This document shows positions 33,940 to 42,654 of a stretch of DNA of 64,000 nucleotides, piece after piece (position 1 is the stretch's first letter; each line of letters starts with the position of its first letter). This stretch comes from Halorubrum hochsteinianum. Lineage in GTDB: Archaea > Halobacteriota > Halobacteria > Halobacteriales > Haloferacaceae. The stretch spans positions 2,852,001 to 2,916,000 of the forward strand of contig NZ_CP098415.1 of NCBI RefSeq assembly GCF_023702125.1. Direction: 5' to 3'. A program made the position numbers and the translations under genes. The notes under the pieces are model-generated. The model did not search any database. It was not told the DNA's origin and was given only the letters and a program-made list of their open reading frames with translations.

Positions 33940-35981
33940 CCGACCGACTGCGCCGCGTCGGCCGGCGGCTCGCGGTCGCCGTCCGCCGCGTCCTCCGGGT
34001 CGCGAAATGGGAGTCCGCCCGCGCCTCCGGCGGCGTCGACCGCCGGACGCTCGCCGCGGGGGTCGCCCTGCTCCTCGTCGCCGGGGGCGTCGTCGGCGTC
34101 GCGGTGGCGACCGGGGTCGCGGGCCTCGACGTCGATCAGGACGTCTATCGGGTCGGCGTCGACGCCGAGTCGCCGTACGCGGACGCGATCGAGGCGGAGT
34201 CCTCGCTCAAGCCGGTTTCGGCCGGCACGGCGTCGCTCGGCGACTCCACCGACGCGGTCGTGACGACGGTGGTGCGGCCCGGAACGGTCGACGACGGCTC
34301 GATCGGCTCCGGGGACGTCGAGGCGGTCGTCGTCCGCGCGAGCGACACGCAGAAGGGGCGGGCGGCGGCCGCCACGGTCCGCGAGGCGGTCGAGGCGCAC
34401 AACGAGCGCGTGATGCGGGCCGAGCCGAACCAGACGGCGGCGTTCCCGGTCACCGTCACGCTGCGGTACGTCAGTCGGACGACCGGATTCGACGACGGCG
34501 CGACGCTCGGCGGGAGCGACGGCGACGACGGGACCGGGTCGGGAGACGGCGCTGAGGGCGGTGGAGGAGACGGCGGCGACGGCGGGGGGAGCGACGACGG
34601 CGACAGCGGTGACGCGACGACCGACGGCGACGCGACGACCGACGGCGACGCCAGCTCCGTCGACGGCGGCGCGGGATCGGACGACGACGGCGGGCTCGCG
34701 GTGCCGTCGATCGGCGGCGGTGCCTTCGGCGCGGACACGATCGGATCGCCGGGATCGATCACGCCGCCGTTCCCGTTCACCTCGCTGCTACTGGCGTTCG
34801 CCTTCCTCGTGCCGATGAACTTCCTGATCCAGGCGTACGGCTCGTCGATCCTCGACGAGCGGACGAACCGGCGCGGGGAGCCGCTCTTGGTCACCCCGCT
34901 GTCGCCGGCCGAGATCGTCGCCGGCAAGACGCTGCCGTACGCCGCGGCCGCCGCGGTCGTCACGACGCTCATCGCGCTCGCGGTCGGCGGCGGGCCGCTC
35001 TCCGTGTTCGCCGTGGCCCCGGTCGCGGCGGCCTTCCTCGGGGCGACGTTCGTCGGCGCGATGTTCGCGCGCTCGTTCAAGGAGCTGACCTTCGTCACGG
35101 TGGGCGTGAGCGTCCTGCTGACGACGTACGCGTTCGTGCCGGCCATCTTCACGAACGTGACGCCCGTCGCGCTCGTCTCGCCGCTGACGCTCGTCGTCTT
35201 CGACCTCCAGGGCGAGGCCGTCTCCGCCGGAGAGGCGCTCTTCTCGACGGTCCCGATGGGCGCGGGCGCGGCGCTGCTGTTCGGGCTCGGCCTCGGCGTC
35301 TACCGCGAGGAGGACATGTTCTCACAGAAGCCCGTGGCGCGGAAGTTCCTCGACGCGCTCGCGGTGCGGCTCTCCCCCGTCCCCGCCGGCGGCGGGATCC
35401 TGCGGCGCGACCGGCTCCGGGCGCTCGGGTCCGTCGCGTTCCTCACCGCCTGTACGATCCCCTTCGTGTTCGTCGCGGAACTGCTGGCCGTCGCGGTGCT
35501 GTTCGCGCTGCCGGTCACGGTGTCGATCCCGGTGTTGCTCGTGACGATCGCGTTTATCGAGGAAATCGCCAAGAGCGTCGGCCTCTACGCCGGGTTCGAG
35601 CGCGGCGTCTTCGAGCGCGGAGTCTCGGACCGCCCGGACGGCGACGGCGTCGGTCGCGGCGCGCTCGGCGTCGCGTTGGCGGTCGGCGTCGCCTCGGGGA
35701 CCGGCTTCTTCCTCGCGGAGAAGGCCACGGCGGTCGTTCAGGCGGTCGGGCTCACCGACCTGTTCCTCGGTCGCGCAGCCTTCGCCGACGTGGCCGGCCT
35801 CTCCGGGCTCCCGCCGCTCGCGCTCGCGGCGCTGTTCTTCGCGCCGCTGGTCCTCCACGTCGTCACGACGAGCGCCGCCGCCGTCGGCGCGAGCCGCGGG
35901 CGGACCGCCTACGCGGTCGCGCTCGCGCTGGCGACCCTCGGGCACGCCGCGTACAACGTGGGGGTGGTGAGCCTTGGATAG
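33936..35981 (+). CDS. ABC-2 permease fused to a PrsW-type intramembrane protease domain
   Basis: A 681-residue membrane protein. The N-terminal part is an ABC-2 exporter permease: helix about 40-60, extracytoplasmic domain with a Gly/Asp/Ser-rich linker (about 188-250), then six helices including NFLIQAYGSSILDERTNRRGEPLL (about 290-312, the family core). The C-terminal part (about 485-681) is a PrsW-like protease domain with the glutamate pair and lysine EEIAK (Glu542, Glu543, Lys546), FFLAEK, a histidine in LVLHVVTTSAA and a final HAAYN. All PrsW catalytic positions appear present. Start is GTG at 33936, overlapping the ATPase stop. Transported substrate and protease target are unknown. Confidence 0.85.
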   Translation: MTDRLRRVGRRLAVAVRRVLRVAKWESARASGGVDRRTLAAGVALLLVAGGVVGVAVATGVAGLDVDQDVYRVGVDAESPYADAIEAESSLKPVSAGTASLGDSTDAVVTTVVRPGTVDDGSIGSGDVEAVVVRASDTQKGRAAAATVREAVEAHNERVMRAEPNQTAAFPVTVTLRYVSRTTGFDDGATLGGSDGDDGTGSGDGAEGGGGDGGDGGGSDDGDSGDATTDGDATTDGDASSVDGGAGSDDDGGLAVPSIGGGAFGADTIGSPGSITPPFPFTSLLLAFAFLVPMNFLIQAYGSSILDERTNRRGEPLLVTPLSPAEIVAGKTLPYAAAAAVVTTLIALAVGGGPLSVFAVAPVAAAFLGATFVGAMFARSFKELTFVTVGVSVLLTTYAFVPAIFTNVTPVALVSPLTLVVFDLQGEAVSAGEALFSTVPMGAGAALLFGLGLGVYREEDMFSQKPVARKFLDALAVRLSPVPAGGGILRRDRLRALGSVAFLTACTIPFVFVAELLAVAVLFALPVTVSIPVLLVTIAFIEEIAKSVGLYAGFERGVFERGVSDRPDGDGVGRGALGVALAVGVASGTGFFLAEKATAVVQAVGLTDLFLGRAAFADVAGLSGLPPLALAALFFAPLVLHVVTTSAAAVGASRGRTAYAVALALATLGHAAYNVGVVSLG

Positions 35982-37020
35982 CCGCCTGACGATCGCCGGG
36001 CGGGAGCTTGCCGGGCTGCGCGCGGAGAAGACGATCTTGCTGGCGATCGGGATCCAGCTGTTCATCGCGATGTTCTCGTCGTTCCTCGTCGTCGGGCTCG
36101 TCTCGATGTACGACCCCGGCGCGCTCGACGGGGCGGAAATCGAAGTCGCGGCCGCGGGCGACGCGGTCGACGACCTAGAGCGCGCCGCCGCGGAGGTCCC
36201 CGGGGCCTCCGTCACGCCGTACGACGACGGGGACGCGGCGCGGAGCGCGTTCGAGCGGAACGCGGCCGACGCGGTGGTGGTCGCGACCCGCACGGAGTCC
36301 GGCCGGGTGTCGACCGTCGTCACCGCGCCGGACGCCACGGTCGAGACGACGGTGATCGTGGTACAGCTGCGCGAGCTGTTGCGCACCTACGAGCTGGACG
36401 AGCGCGACCGCCGGACTGCGTCCCTCGACGAGTCGCCGCTCCCGCTCCCCGACCGGGGCGAGACCAGCCCGTACTTCTCGTTCACCTACACCGTGTTGAT
36501 CCCGGTGTTGGTGTTCCTCCCGGTCTTCATCTCGGGGTCGCTCGTCGTCGACTCGATCACCGAGGAGTTAGATCAGGGGACGATGGAGCTACTCCGGGTC
36601 GCGCCCGTCACGCTCGCCGAGATCGTCGACGGGAAGGCGGCGGCGGCGGTCGGAATCGCGCCGGGACAGGCGCTGCTGTGGCTGCTGCTCCTAGAGGCGA
36701 ACGGCACGTCGGTCGCGAACGTCGGCCCGATACTGGCGCTGATGACCGCGCTCACGACGCTCGTCGTCGCCGTCGCGGTCGGGATCGCGGCGGTCGCGCC
36801 CGACCGCCGGGCGGCGCAGCTGCTCTACTCGGTCGCGGTGCTCGTGCTGTTCGGCGGCGCGACCGCGATGGCCGGCGGCCCCGCGAACGCGGTCGCGCGG
36901 CTGGCCATCGACAGCGCGGACGCGACGACCGGCGTCCTCGTGATCGCGTACGCGGGCATCGCCGCGGCCGCGTACCTCGGCGTCCGGCGGGTCGTCACCG
37001 CTGAGGGGTTCGGTCGGTGA
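35974..37020 (+). CDS. ABC-2 type transporter permease
   Basis: A 348-residue permease with an N-terminal helix (about 22-43), an extracytoplasmic region to about 165, and five C-terminal helices. VLIPVLVFLPVFISGSLVVDSITEELDQGTMELLRVAP is the characteristic ABC-2 segment (about 170-207). It starts at a TTG (35974) within the last codons of the fusion permease (8-base overlap), which supports coupled translation and a heterodimeric channel. Haloarchaeal TTG starts are uncommon, but the next candidates would delete the first helix. Confidence 0.85.
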   Translation: MDSRLTIAGRELAGLRAEKTILLAIGIQLFIAMFSSFLVVGLVSMYDPGALDGAEIEVAAAGDAVDDLERAAAEVPGASVTPYDDGDAARSAFERNAADAVVVATRTESGRVSTVVTAPDATVETTVIVVQLRELLRTYELDERDRRTASLDESPLPLPDRGETSPYFSFTYTVLIPVLVFLPVFISGSLVVDSITEELDQGTMELLRVAPVTLAEIVDGKAAAAVGIAPGQALLWLLLLEANGTSVANVGPILALMTALTTLVVAVAVGIAAVAPDRRAAQLLYSVAVLVLFGGATAMAGGPANAVARLAIDSADATTGVLVIAYAGIAAAAYLGVRRVVTAEGFGR

Positions 37021-37053
37021 GCCGCCGGTCGGCCGTGCGGCCCGTTCCGGCGG

Positions 37054-37719
37054 CTACGACTTCCCGCCGAGGCGCTCGGTGAGCTGCGTCGCCGTCGGGA
37101 GCCGCCAGCCGTACGCCACGGCGAGGAGCCGGACGCCGACGGTCACCGCCGCGCACGCCGCGGCCGCGACGCCCGAGGGCGCGCCGAGCGTCCCGACCAG
37201 CCAGTAGGCGACGCCGCCCAACACGGCGCAGCTCGCGTAGAAGTCCTCGAAGAGGATGAACGGGGGCCGGTCGAGGAGCACGTCGGCGAGCGCGCCGCCG
37301 CCGACGGCGTTGATCGTCGCAACCGCGACCACGCCGAACGCGGACACCCCGGCGTCGGTCGCGACGATCGCGCCGGTGGTGGCGAAGGCGGCGAGCCCGA
37401 CGGCGTCCGCCGCGACCGTCAGGGGGTGTTCGTCCGGGGAGGCGAGCCGCGCGCTCAGTCCCACCGCGAGCGCGACGCCGACCAGCCCGAGGAGGATCTC
37501 GACCGGCGAGCGGAGCGCGAGCGGGACACGGGCGACGAGGAGGTCGCGGGTGACGCCGCCGGCGAACGCCATCGCCAGCCCGACGACCGCGACGCCGAAG
37601 AGGTCGAACTCCTCGCGGACCGCCTTGCTCGCGCCGACCAGCGCGAACGCGACCAGCCCGACCGTGTTCATCGCCGCGAACGGGTCGCCGAAGAGGACCG
37701 CGAGCACTCCCCCCGTCAC
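37054..37719 (-). CDS. TRIC (trimeric intracellular cation channel) family protein
   Basis: A 221-residue protein with seven membrane helices formed by two three-helix repeats. Signature glycine-rich helices are present twice: AFALVGASKAVREEFDLFGVAVVGL and AAFATTGAIVATDAGVSAFGVVAVA, each followed by a GG-containing kink (AFAGGVTRDLL; NAVGGGALADVLL). Prokaryotic TRIC proteins (UPF0126/YadS) are potassium-permeable channels. The start is the GTG at 37719, overlapping the stop of the DUF2797 gene by 4 bases (GTGA), so the pair is co-translated. Confidence 0.85.
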   Translation of the reverse strand: MTGGVLAVLFGDPFAAMNTVGLVAFALVGASKAVREEFDLFGVAVVGLAMAFAGGVTRDLLVARVPLALRSPVEILLGLVGVALAVGLSARLASPDEHPLTVAADAVGLAAFATTGAIVATDAGVSAFGVVAVATINAVGGGALADVLLDRPPFILFEDFYASCAVLGGVAYWLVGTLGAPSGVAAAACAAVTVGVRLLAVAYGWRLPTATQLTERLGGKS

Positions 37720-38543
37720 TCTCCGAACGCGCCGAGGCTCGACTGTAGCTCCCGCTCTGGCACCGCGTCGGTCAGCTCGTGGCCGACGAGGTCGCGCGCG
37801 TCGACCGCGTACGTCGACCCGCCGCGGTCGAGCGCGAGCACCCGGCCCTTCCACCCGCGGACGGTCCCCGCCGCCATCGTCTCGGCGACGGGACGCTCGG
37901 CGAGGTCGAGCCCGTAGTCGAACTCGAACCGCTCTATCGGGTCGAACCGGTCGAGCAGCGCCTCCCACGCCGCCTCGTCGACTGCGCGCCCGAACCCGTC
38001 GAGTTTCGTCGGGACGCGGACGCGGTCGACGAGGTCGTCGCCGGCCGCCAGTTCTGACTCCACCTCGCGGGCGATCCGGCCGTCCGGGAACGTCCGAATA
38101 TGCGCCGCGCGGTCGGCTCCCTGCTCGCGGAGCCGCGTTCGCAAGCGCCACTCGCGGGTCACGCCCACCTTCAGCACGTCGGGCGCGAACGCGGCGAGGT
38201 ACATCGCGTGCGACTCGTGGCAGTCCATCTCGTCTTTCAGACACGTTCCGGTGCACCGCGCGCACACCCAGACGTGACTGTGGTCGTCGCAGTAGGGCGC
38301 GTCGGGCGCGTCGCAGGCGACGTGGTCGCCGTCGTGGACGGTTCCCGCGCAGCGCCGATCGCCGAGTCCGAACGCGAGTTCGGTCCCCGGATCCGCCTTG
38401 ACGTAGTCGACGCTCCCGCCGCTCGCGACGTAGAGTCCGCCGCCGACGGGGCCGTCCGGGTCGCCGGTCTCGCCCTCCGCCGGACCGTCGTCCGACCCCG
38501 GCGAACCGCCCGCGACGCCCGTCTCGTAGCCGACGACCTGCAC
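37716..38543 (-). CDS. DUF2797 domain protein
   Basis: A 275-residue protein of the DUF2797 family found in haloarchaea and some bacteria, function unknown. A cysteine/histidine-rich module lies at about 66-108 (RRCAGTVHDGDHVACDAP, YCDDHSHVWVCARCTGTC, DCHESH), probably binding two zinc ions. It is followed by a segment resembling a GIY-YIG-like fold (MYLAAFAPDVLKVGVTREWRLRTRLREQGA), suggesting a nuclease-derived domain without an obvious catalytic set. The first 35 residues are low complexity. It is coupled to the TRIC gene. Confidence 0.82.
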   Translation of the reverse strand: MQVVGYETGVAGGSPGSDDGPAEGETGDPDGPVGGGLYVASGGSVDYVKADPGTELAFGLGDRRCAGTVHDGDHVACDAPDAPYCDDHSHVWVCARCTGTCLKDEMDCHESHAMYLAAFAPDVLKVGVTREWRLRTRLREQGADRAAHIRTFPDGRIAREVESELAAGDDLVDRVRVPTKLDGFGRAVDEAAWEALLDRFDPIERFEFDYGLDLAERPVAETMAAGTVRGWKGRVLALDRGGSTYAVDARDLVGHELTDAVPERELQSSLGAFGE

Positions 38544-38590
38544 GCCGAGCGGTACGGGGAGCCGAGGCTTATAGCCGTCGTCGATCGGCG

Positions 38591-38600
38591 AGGTATTTTG
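38591..38600 (+). promoter_or_regulatory. TATA-like box of the BsuPI-domain gene
   Basis: AGGTATTTTG, 25-34 nt before the ATG at 38625, in the divergent spacer with the DUF2797 gene. Confidence 0.5.
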
Positions 38601-38624
38601 TCCGGGCGCGACGCAGACGCGACC

Positions 38625-39047
38625 ATGCTCGACGCGGCGCTCGCGGCGACGGAGACCGACGGCGGGGTGGCACTCGCGCTGCGGATCGAAAACGACGGGT
38701 CGGAGCCGGTGACGCTCGACTTCCGGACCGGGCAGCGCGCGGAGTTCACCGCGTACCCGGCGGCCGAGGAAGCGGACGACGAGACCGGGGACGCGGACGG
38801 GCCGGACGACGGTGGCCCGCCCGACGGCGACGCGGCCGACGGCGACGTGACCGACTCGGTCTGGCGGTACGGGGCGAGCCGGATGTTCACGCAGGCGCTC
38901 GGCAGCGAGACGCTCGCGCCGGGCGAGTCGGTCACCTACGAGGGGACGTGGCGGGACCCGCCCGCCGGAACGTACCGGATCGTCGGCGACGCGGCCGCGA
39001 CGGACCGGGACGCCCGCACCGACGCGGTCGTCACGATGGAGAGATGA
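38625..39047 (+). CDS. BsuPI-related (proteinase-inhibitor-like) domain protein
   Basis: A 140-residue beta-rich protein with the BsuPI/intracellular proteinase inhibitor fold (ALRIENDGSEPVTLDFRTGQ, then VWRYGASRMFTQALGSETLAPG, then YEGTWRDPPAGTYRIVGDA). A long Asp/Glu/Gly-rich loop is inserted at about 45-80. No signal peptide, so intracellular. ATG at 38625 is supported by a TATA-like box at the expected spacing. A similar frame upstream is not coding. Inhibitory activity is known only for the Bacillus member. Confidence 0.8.
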   Translation: MLDAALAATETDGGVALALRIENDGSEPVTLDFRTGQRAEFTAYPAAEEADDETGDADGPDDGGPPDGDAADGDVTDSVWRYGASRMFTQALGSETLAPGESVTYEGTWRDPPAGTYRIVGDAAATDRDARTDAVVTMER

Positions 39048-39106
39048 ACGCGGTCGTCACGGCGGAGGCATAAACGAATAAGTGCCGCGCGGCGCGGCCT
39101 GCCGGT

Positions 39107-39559
39107 ATGCGCACGGCAGCCCTCCCCCCGGTCGTCGCAGCGGTCGTCGCGCTCGCGGTGAGCGGAATCAGACGGCTCGCGCCGATCCTCCTCGAATCGT
39201 CCGTCTCGATCCGGCCGGCCGAGCGGCTCACGACGTACGTCATGGGCGGCCGGTTCGCGGCCTTCGTCCTGATCTACGGCCTGCTGTTCGGCGTCGCGCT
39301 CGCGGTCGGCACGCGGGACCCGGGCGTCTCGGCGGCGTCGACCGCGCTGGCGACGGGCGCGAGCGCGACCGTCGCGTTCCTCGTCGGCTCGGCCGCCGTC
39401 CTCTCGTACATCACCCCGGACCAGAGCGTGATCGTCACCGCCGTCTTCGCGCTCGGCGCGGCGCTCGGTATCGGCGTCCAGTTCGCGGTCGTCGCGTACG
39501 CGGGGGTCTCGCTCGGCGAAGGCCGCCGCCGCGACGAGTCGAAGCCGGCCGCCGCCTGA
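39107..39559 (+). CDS. Hypothetical membrane protein
   Basis: A 150-residue protein with about four hydrophobic helices (roughly 6-24, 45-66, 74-100 and 106-133) and a short charged tail. No family motif was recognised. It follows the BsuPI-domain gene by 59 bases on the same strand and converges with menD. Confidence 0.6.
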   Translation: MRTAALPPVVAAVVALAVSGIRRLAPILLESSVSIRPAERLTTYVMGGRFAAFVLIYGLLFGVALAVGTRDPGVSAASTALATGASATVAFLVGSAAVLSYITPDQSVIVTAVFALGAALGIGVQFAVVAYAGVSLGEGRRRDESKPAAA

Positions 39560-39587
39560 CTCCCGCTCGGCCGACTCCGGCCCGACC

Positions 39588-41495
39588 CTACTCCTCCGGT
39601 CCGTCGCCGTGGACCGCGTGCTCGACCGCGGCCGCCAGTCGCTCGCGCGTCCGGTGGCTGGACTCGGCGTCGGCCTCGACCTCGATGAGGTGCGACCCCG
39701 CCGCCTGGTGAGCGCGGGAGACGGCGGCCGCGAGGTCGTCGGCGACCGCCGCCGCGCGCTCCGCCGGGTTCTCGCCGCGGTCCGCGACCGCCTCGGGACG
39801 CGCGTCGATCCGGGCGTATTCGAGCCCGTGGAGCTCCGAGAGCGGCTCGAACGCCAGCCCGTGCGGCGTCTTGAACGACTCGGTGAACGGGGGTTCGAAC
39901 GACTCGATCGGCAGTTTGTGGAAGATGCCGCCGCCGTCGTTGTTGATCGCCACGATCGTCGCGTCGACGTCGCACCGGTCGATCGCCAGCAGCCCGTTCG
40001 CGTCGTGGTACAGGGCGAGGTCGCCGAGGACGAGCGTGAGGTCGTCGGTCGTCCCGGCCCCCGCGCCGAGCGCGCTGGAGACGATGCCGTCGATGCCGGA
40101 GACCCCGCGGTTCCCGAGCGCGGTGACGTTCGCGGTCGTCGGCCCGACGAACCGGTCGAGGTCGCGGACGGGCATCGAGTTGGAGACGAACAGGGTCGCG
40201 GGGTCGGGGAGCGCCTCTGCGACCGCGCGGAGCGCGTCGCCCTCGTGGAAGCCGGGAGCGGGCTCGTCGGTCTCGCCCGACTCCTCGTCGATCGCGTCGG
40301 TCTCGCGGGCGTGAACCGCCTCGGCGGTCCGGTCCGCCGCCTCCCACTGCGCGCGCCAGTCCGGGTCCCCGCTCCCGCCCGCGACGAGCCGCGAGAGGCG
40401 GGCGCAGAGCCGGCTCGGCTCGGCGACGACGAGGTCGGTGGCGGCGAACTCCGCCTCGCGCCAGCGGCCGGCGGGGTCGACCTGGTACTGGTCGGCCCCC
40501 GTCTCGGCGAGGTACTTCCGGAGCCGCTTCGAGGTCGGCGACGCGCCGAGCCGGAGGACCGCGTCGGGGTCGGCCCAGCCGTCCCCGTCGATCCCCGTTT
40601 CGGAGCCGACGTCGCCGTCGCCGGCGAGGCTGGCGGAGAGGTACGCGTCGTAGCCCCCGATCACGGGCGCGACGCGCGTGTGCCCCCCGTACCGGAGCCC
40701 CGAGAGCGGGTCGGCCAGCACGGGGAACCCGGTGGCGTGCGCGAGCGCCGTGACCGACTCCGGATCGATCCCCGGCGGGTCCGCGGGTCCGGCGACGATC
40801 AGGCCGCGGTCGGCGTCAGCGAGGCCGGTCGCGAGCGCGCGCAACTCGTCGTCGCCCGGCTCTGGCGCGCCGGGCGTCACGTCGACGTAGGGGCCGTCGC
40901 GCCCGCGCTCGGCAGCTTCCGGGAGGTCGTCGGGCACGTCGCCGGGGACCGGCGTCGGCTCCAGCGGCTTCGCGAACGGGACGTTGAGGTGGACCGGTCC
41001 CTGGTCGGCCCCCTCCGCGGCCGCGACGGCGCGGGCGACGGTGGTGCGGAGCGACCGGAGCGCCCGGTCCTCGGCGGCCGGCTCCGGGAGGTCCTTGTAG
41101 TACCGGACGGCGTCGCCGTACAGCTTCTCCTGGTCTGCGGTCTGGTTCGCGCCGGAGTCGCGGAGCTCCGGCGGGCGGTCGGCGGTGAGCGCGAGCAGGG
41201 GGACGCGGGCCTCGCTCGCCTCCATCACGGCGGGGTGGTAGTTGGCGGCGGCGGTGCCGGAGGTACAGATCAGCGGCGTCACTCGGCCGGTCCGTCGGGC
41301 GCGTCCGAGCGCGAAGTAGGCAGCGGAGCGCTCGTCGAGCTGCGAGAACACGCGGAGCTCCTCGTGGCCCGCGGCGGCGACGGTCAGCGGCGTCGAGCGA
41401 CTGCCCGGCGAGGCGACGACGGCGTCGACGCCCGCGGCGACGAGCTCGTCGACGAGCGCGGTCGCCCACAGGACGTTCCGGTTCGGCGCGGTCAT
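39588..41495 (-). CDS. menD: MenD, SEPHCHC synthase (menaquinone biosynthesis)
   Basis: A 635-residue thiamine-diphosphate enzyme that condenses isochorismate with 2-oxoglutarate in menaquinone synthesis, the quinone of haloarchaeal respiration. The N-terminal ThDP segment is AGVDAVVASPGSRSTPLTVAA, with RVTPLICTSGTAAANYHPAV next. The C-terminal cofactor loop is VLGDLALYHDANGLLAIDRC followed by INNDGGGIFHKLP. Insertions rich in Asp/Gly make it longer than bacterial MenD (about 560). No other men gene lies in the window. A TATA-like box and three 17-base tandem repeats precede it. Confidence 0.93.
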   Translation of the reverse strand: MTAPNRNVLWATALVDELVAAGVDAVVASPGSRSTPLTVAAAGHEELRVFSQLDERSAAYFALGRARRTGRVTPLICTSGTAAANYHPAVMEASEARVPLLALTADRPPELRDSGANQTADQEKLYGDAVRYYKDLPEPAAEDRALRSLRTTVARAVAAAEGADQGPVHLNVPFAKPLEPTPVPGDVPDDLPEAAERGRDGPYVDVTPGAPEPGDDELRALATGLADADRGLIVAGPADPPGIDPESVTALAHATGFPVLADPLSGLRYGGHTRVAPVIGGYDAYLSASLAGDGDVGSETGIDGDGWADPDAVLRLGASPTSKRLRKYLAETGADQYQVDPAGRWREAEFAATDLVVAEPSRLCARLSRLVAGGSGDPDWRAQWEAADRTAEAVHARETDAIDEESGETDEPAPGFHEGDALRAVAEALPDPATLFVSNSMPVRDLDRFVGPTTANVTALGNRGVSGIDGIVSSALGAGAGTTDDLTLVLGDLALYHDANGLLAIDRCDVDATIVAINNDGGGIFHKLPIESFEPPFTESFKTPHGLAFEPLSELHGLEYARIDARPEAVADRGENPAERAAAVADDLAAAVSRAHQAAGSHLIEVEADAESSHRTRERLAAAVEHAVHGDGPEE

Positions 41496-41516
41496 TACCG
41501 CCGCTTCGGCCTCCGG

Positions 41517-41526
41517 CGTAAATACT
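41517..41526 (-). promoter_or_regulatory. TATA-like box of menD
   Basis: Minus strand AGTATTTACG, 22-31 nt before the menD start at 41495. Directly upstream come three 17-base repeats. Confidence 0.5.
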
Positions 41527-41530
41527 CCGG

Positions 41531-41581
41531 CGGGTTCGGTCGCGGGGGGGGTTCGGTCGCGGGGCGGGTCCGGCTGCGGGG
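41531..41581. repeat. Three tandem 17-bp repeats upstream of menD
   Basis: Units at 41531-41547, 41548-41564 and 41565-41581. The first two differ at one base (CGGGTTCGGTCGCGGGG against GGGGTTCGGTCGCGGGG). The third has two further changes. They lie just beyond the menD promoter, between menD and the DUF5830 gene. Confidence 0.8.
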
Positions 41582-41615
41582 CGATCCCGATCGCAGCGCG
41601 GGTCGTCCCCCCGCC

Positions 41616-42002
41616 TCACTCCGACTCGGTCTCCCGTCCGGTCACCTTCCGAACGCAGGAGGAGCCGAACGGGCCGAGTTCGCCGGCGTCCAGCTCGACG
41701 AAGTGGCCGGTCGAGATCGACGCGCCGCACCGCCGGCACTCGAAGTCGCCCTCGCGCGCGACGACCTGACTCTCGTACTCGACGTACGTGCCGCCCCGCC
41801 GAATCCGGAGCCGAGCGCCGTCGCGGTCGATGACCCCGCGCTTCTCGGCCGCGTCGAGGATGTCGCGGGTGAGTCCGGGGCTGGTCGTGATCGTCTCGAT
41901 CCGGTCGACGGCCGCGGCGAGGTCGAGCTCCTCGCGTTCGAGGTGCGCCAGCAGCTCGACGCCGAGCTCCAGCTTCTCGTCGCGGGTCGACGGCTCCGTC
42001 AC
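41616..42002 (-). CDS. DUF5830-like protein with zinc ribbon
   Basis: A 128-residue protein of unknown function. A helical N-terminal half (RDEKLELGVELLAHLEREELDL, then TTSPGLTRDILDAAEKRGVID, winged-helix-like) is followed by a C-terminal treble-clef-type zinc site FECRRCGAS and a later CVRKV. This is typical of haloarchaeal DUF5830 proteins as I recall them. The GTG at 42002 (VTEPSTRDEKL) is the start; sequence before it is Arg-rich and non-coding in character. Confidence 0.72.
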   Translation of the reverse strand: MTEPSTRDEKLELGVELLAHLEREELDLAAAVDRIETITTSPGLTRDILDAAEKRGVIDRDGARLRIRRGGTYVEYESQVVAREGDFECRRCGASISTGHFVELDAGELGPFGSSCVRKVTGRETESE

Positions 42003-42143
42003 GCCCGGCGAAACGGCGCGGTCGCTCTTAAGTCGGCTGGATGCCGGTCCGGTCGGGGTCCGACCTGCCCGGCGAATTGCGCGTCCGCCGACCCGACCGC
42101 CGCCGACCGGCAGTTTCACGTCGATCGCCAGACACGTCGGGTC

Positions 42144-42509
42144 GTGAGCCGATCCCGCGACCGGTCCCGGCGTCGCCCCGCCTACCGCAGCCGCCCCAAC
42201 GAGTTCTACTGGCTGTGGATCGCGGCGACCGCGACGTACGGCGTCGGGGACGTGGTCTCCACGATCGCGTTCCTGCGGTACGTCCCGACGATCGAGGAGG
42301 CGAACCCGGTCGTGGCGTTCTCGCTGGAGTCGTTCGGGCTCTCGGGGCTCGTCGCGCTGAAGATCGCCGTCTACCTCGTCATGCTCTGGATCAGCGTCGA
42401 GGGCGCGCGCGACGGGGACGGGCTGCTGTACTACTTCCCGCCGGTGTTACTCACCGCGACCGGGACGTACCTCACCGCGAGCAACCTCCGGCTGCTGTGG
42501 ATCGCGTGA
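42144..42509 (+). CDS. DUF5658-like small membrane protein
   Basis: A 121-residue protein with three hydrophobic helices (about 26-46, 64-83, 95-115) after a basic start rich in Arg. YGVGDVVSTIAFLRYVPTIEEANPVV, with a conserved polar patch, resembles the DUF5658 type common in haloarchaea. GTG at 42144 is the first plausible start. A long open frame upstream is antisense to menD and is not coding. Function unknown. Confidence 0.62.
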   Translation: MSRSRDRSRRRPAYRSRPNEFYWLWIAATATYGVGDVVSTIAFLRYVPTIEEANPVVAFSLESFGLSGLVALKIAVYLVMLWISVEGARDGDGLLYYFPPVLLTATGTYLTASNLRLLWIA

Positions 42510-42577
42510 GCGACGGCCTCGATTCCGTCCGCTGACCCGCGGATCGGGTCTCCCGACGCTCCGGTCGCTTCTGCGGG

Positions 42578-42621
42578 CCCCGCCGATCGCTTCCGGCGAC
42601 CCCGCCGATCGCTCCCACCGA
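42578..42621. repeat. 22-bp tandem duplication before the ring-cleaving dioxygenase gene
   Basis: Two adjacent copies (42578-42599, 42600-42621) starting CCCCGCCGATCGCT and differing at a few bases near the end. Confidence 0.75.
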
Positions 42622-42654
42622 CACCGACTTTCCCGCGCGGCCCCGATCGGTCCC

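Noticed and set aside
39609-42143. Long plus-strand frame leading into the small membrane protein at 42144
   Set aside because: It lies antisense to menD and the DUF5830-like gene, has skewed composition, and the real product begins only at the GTG at 42144.
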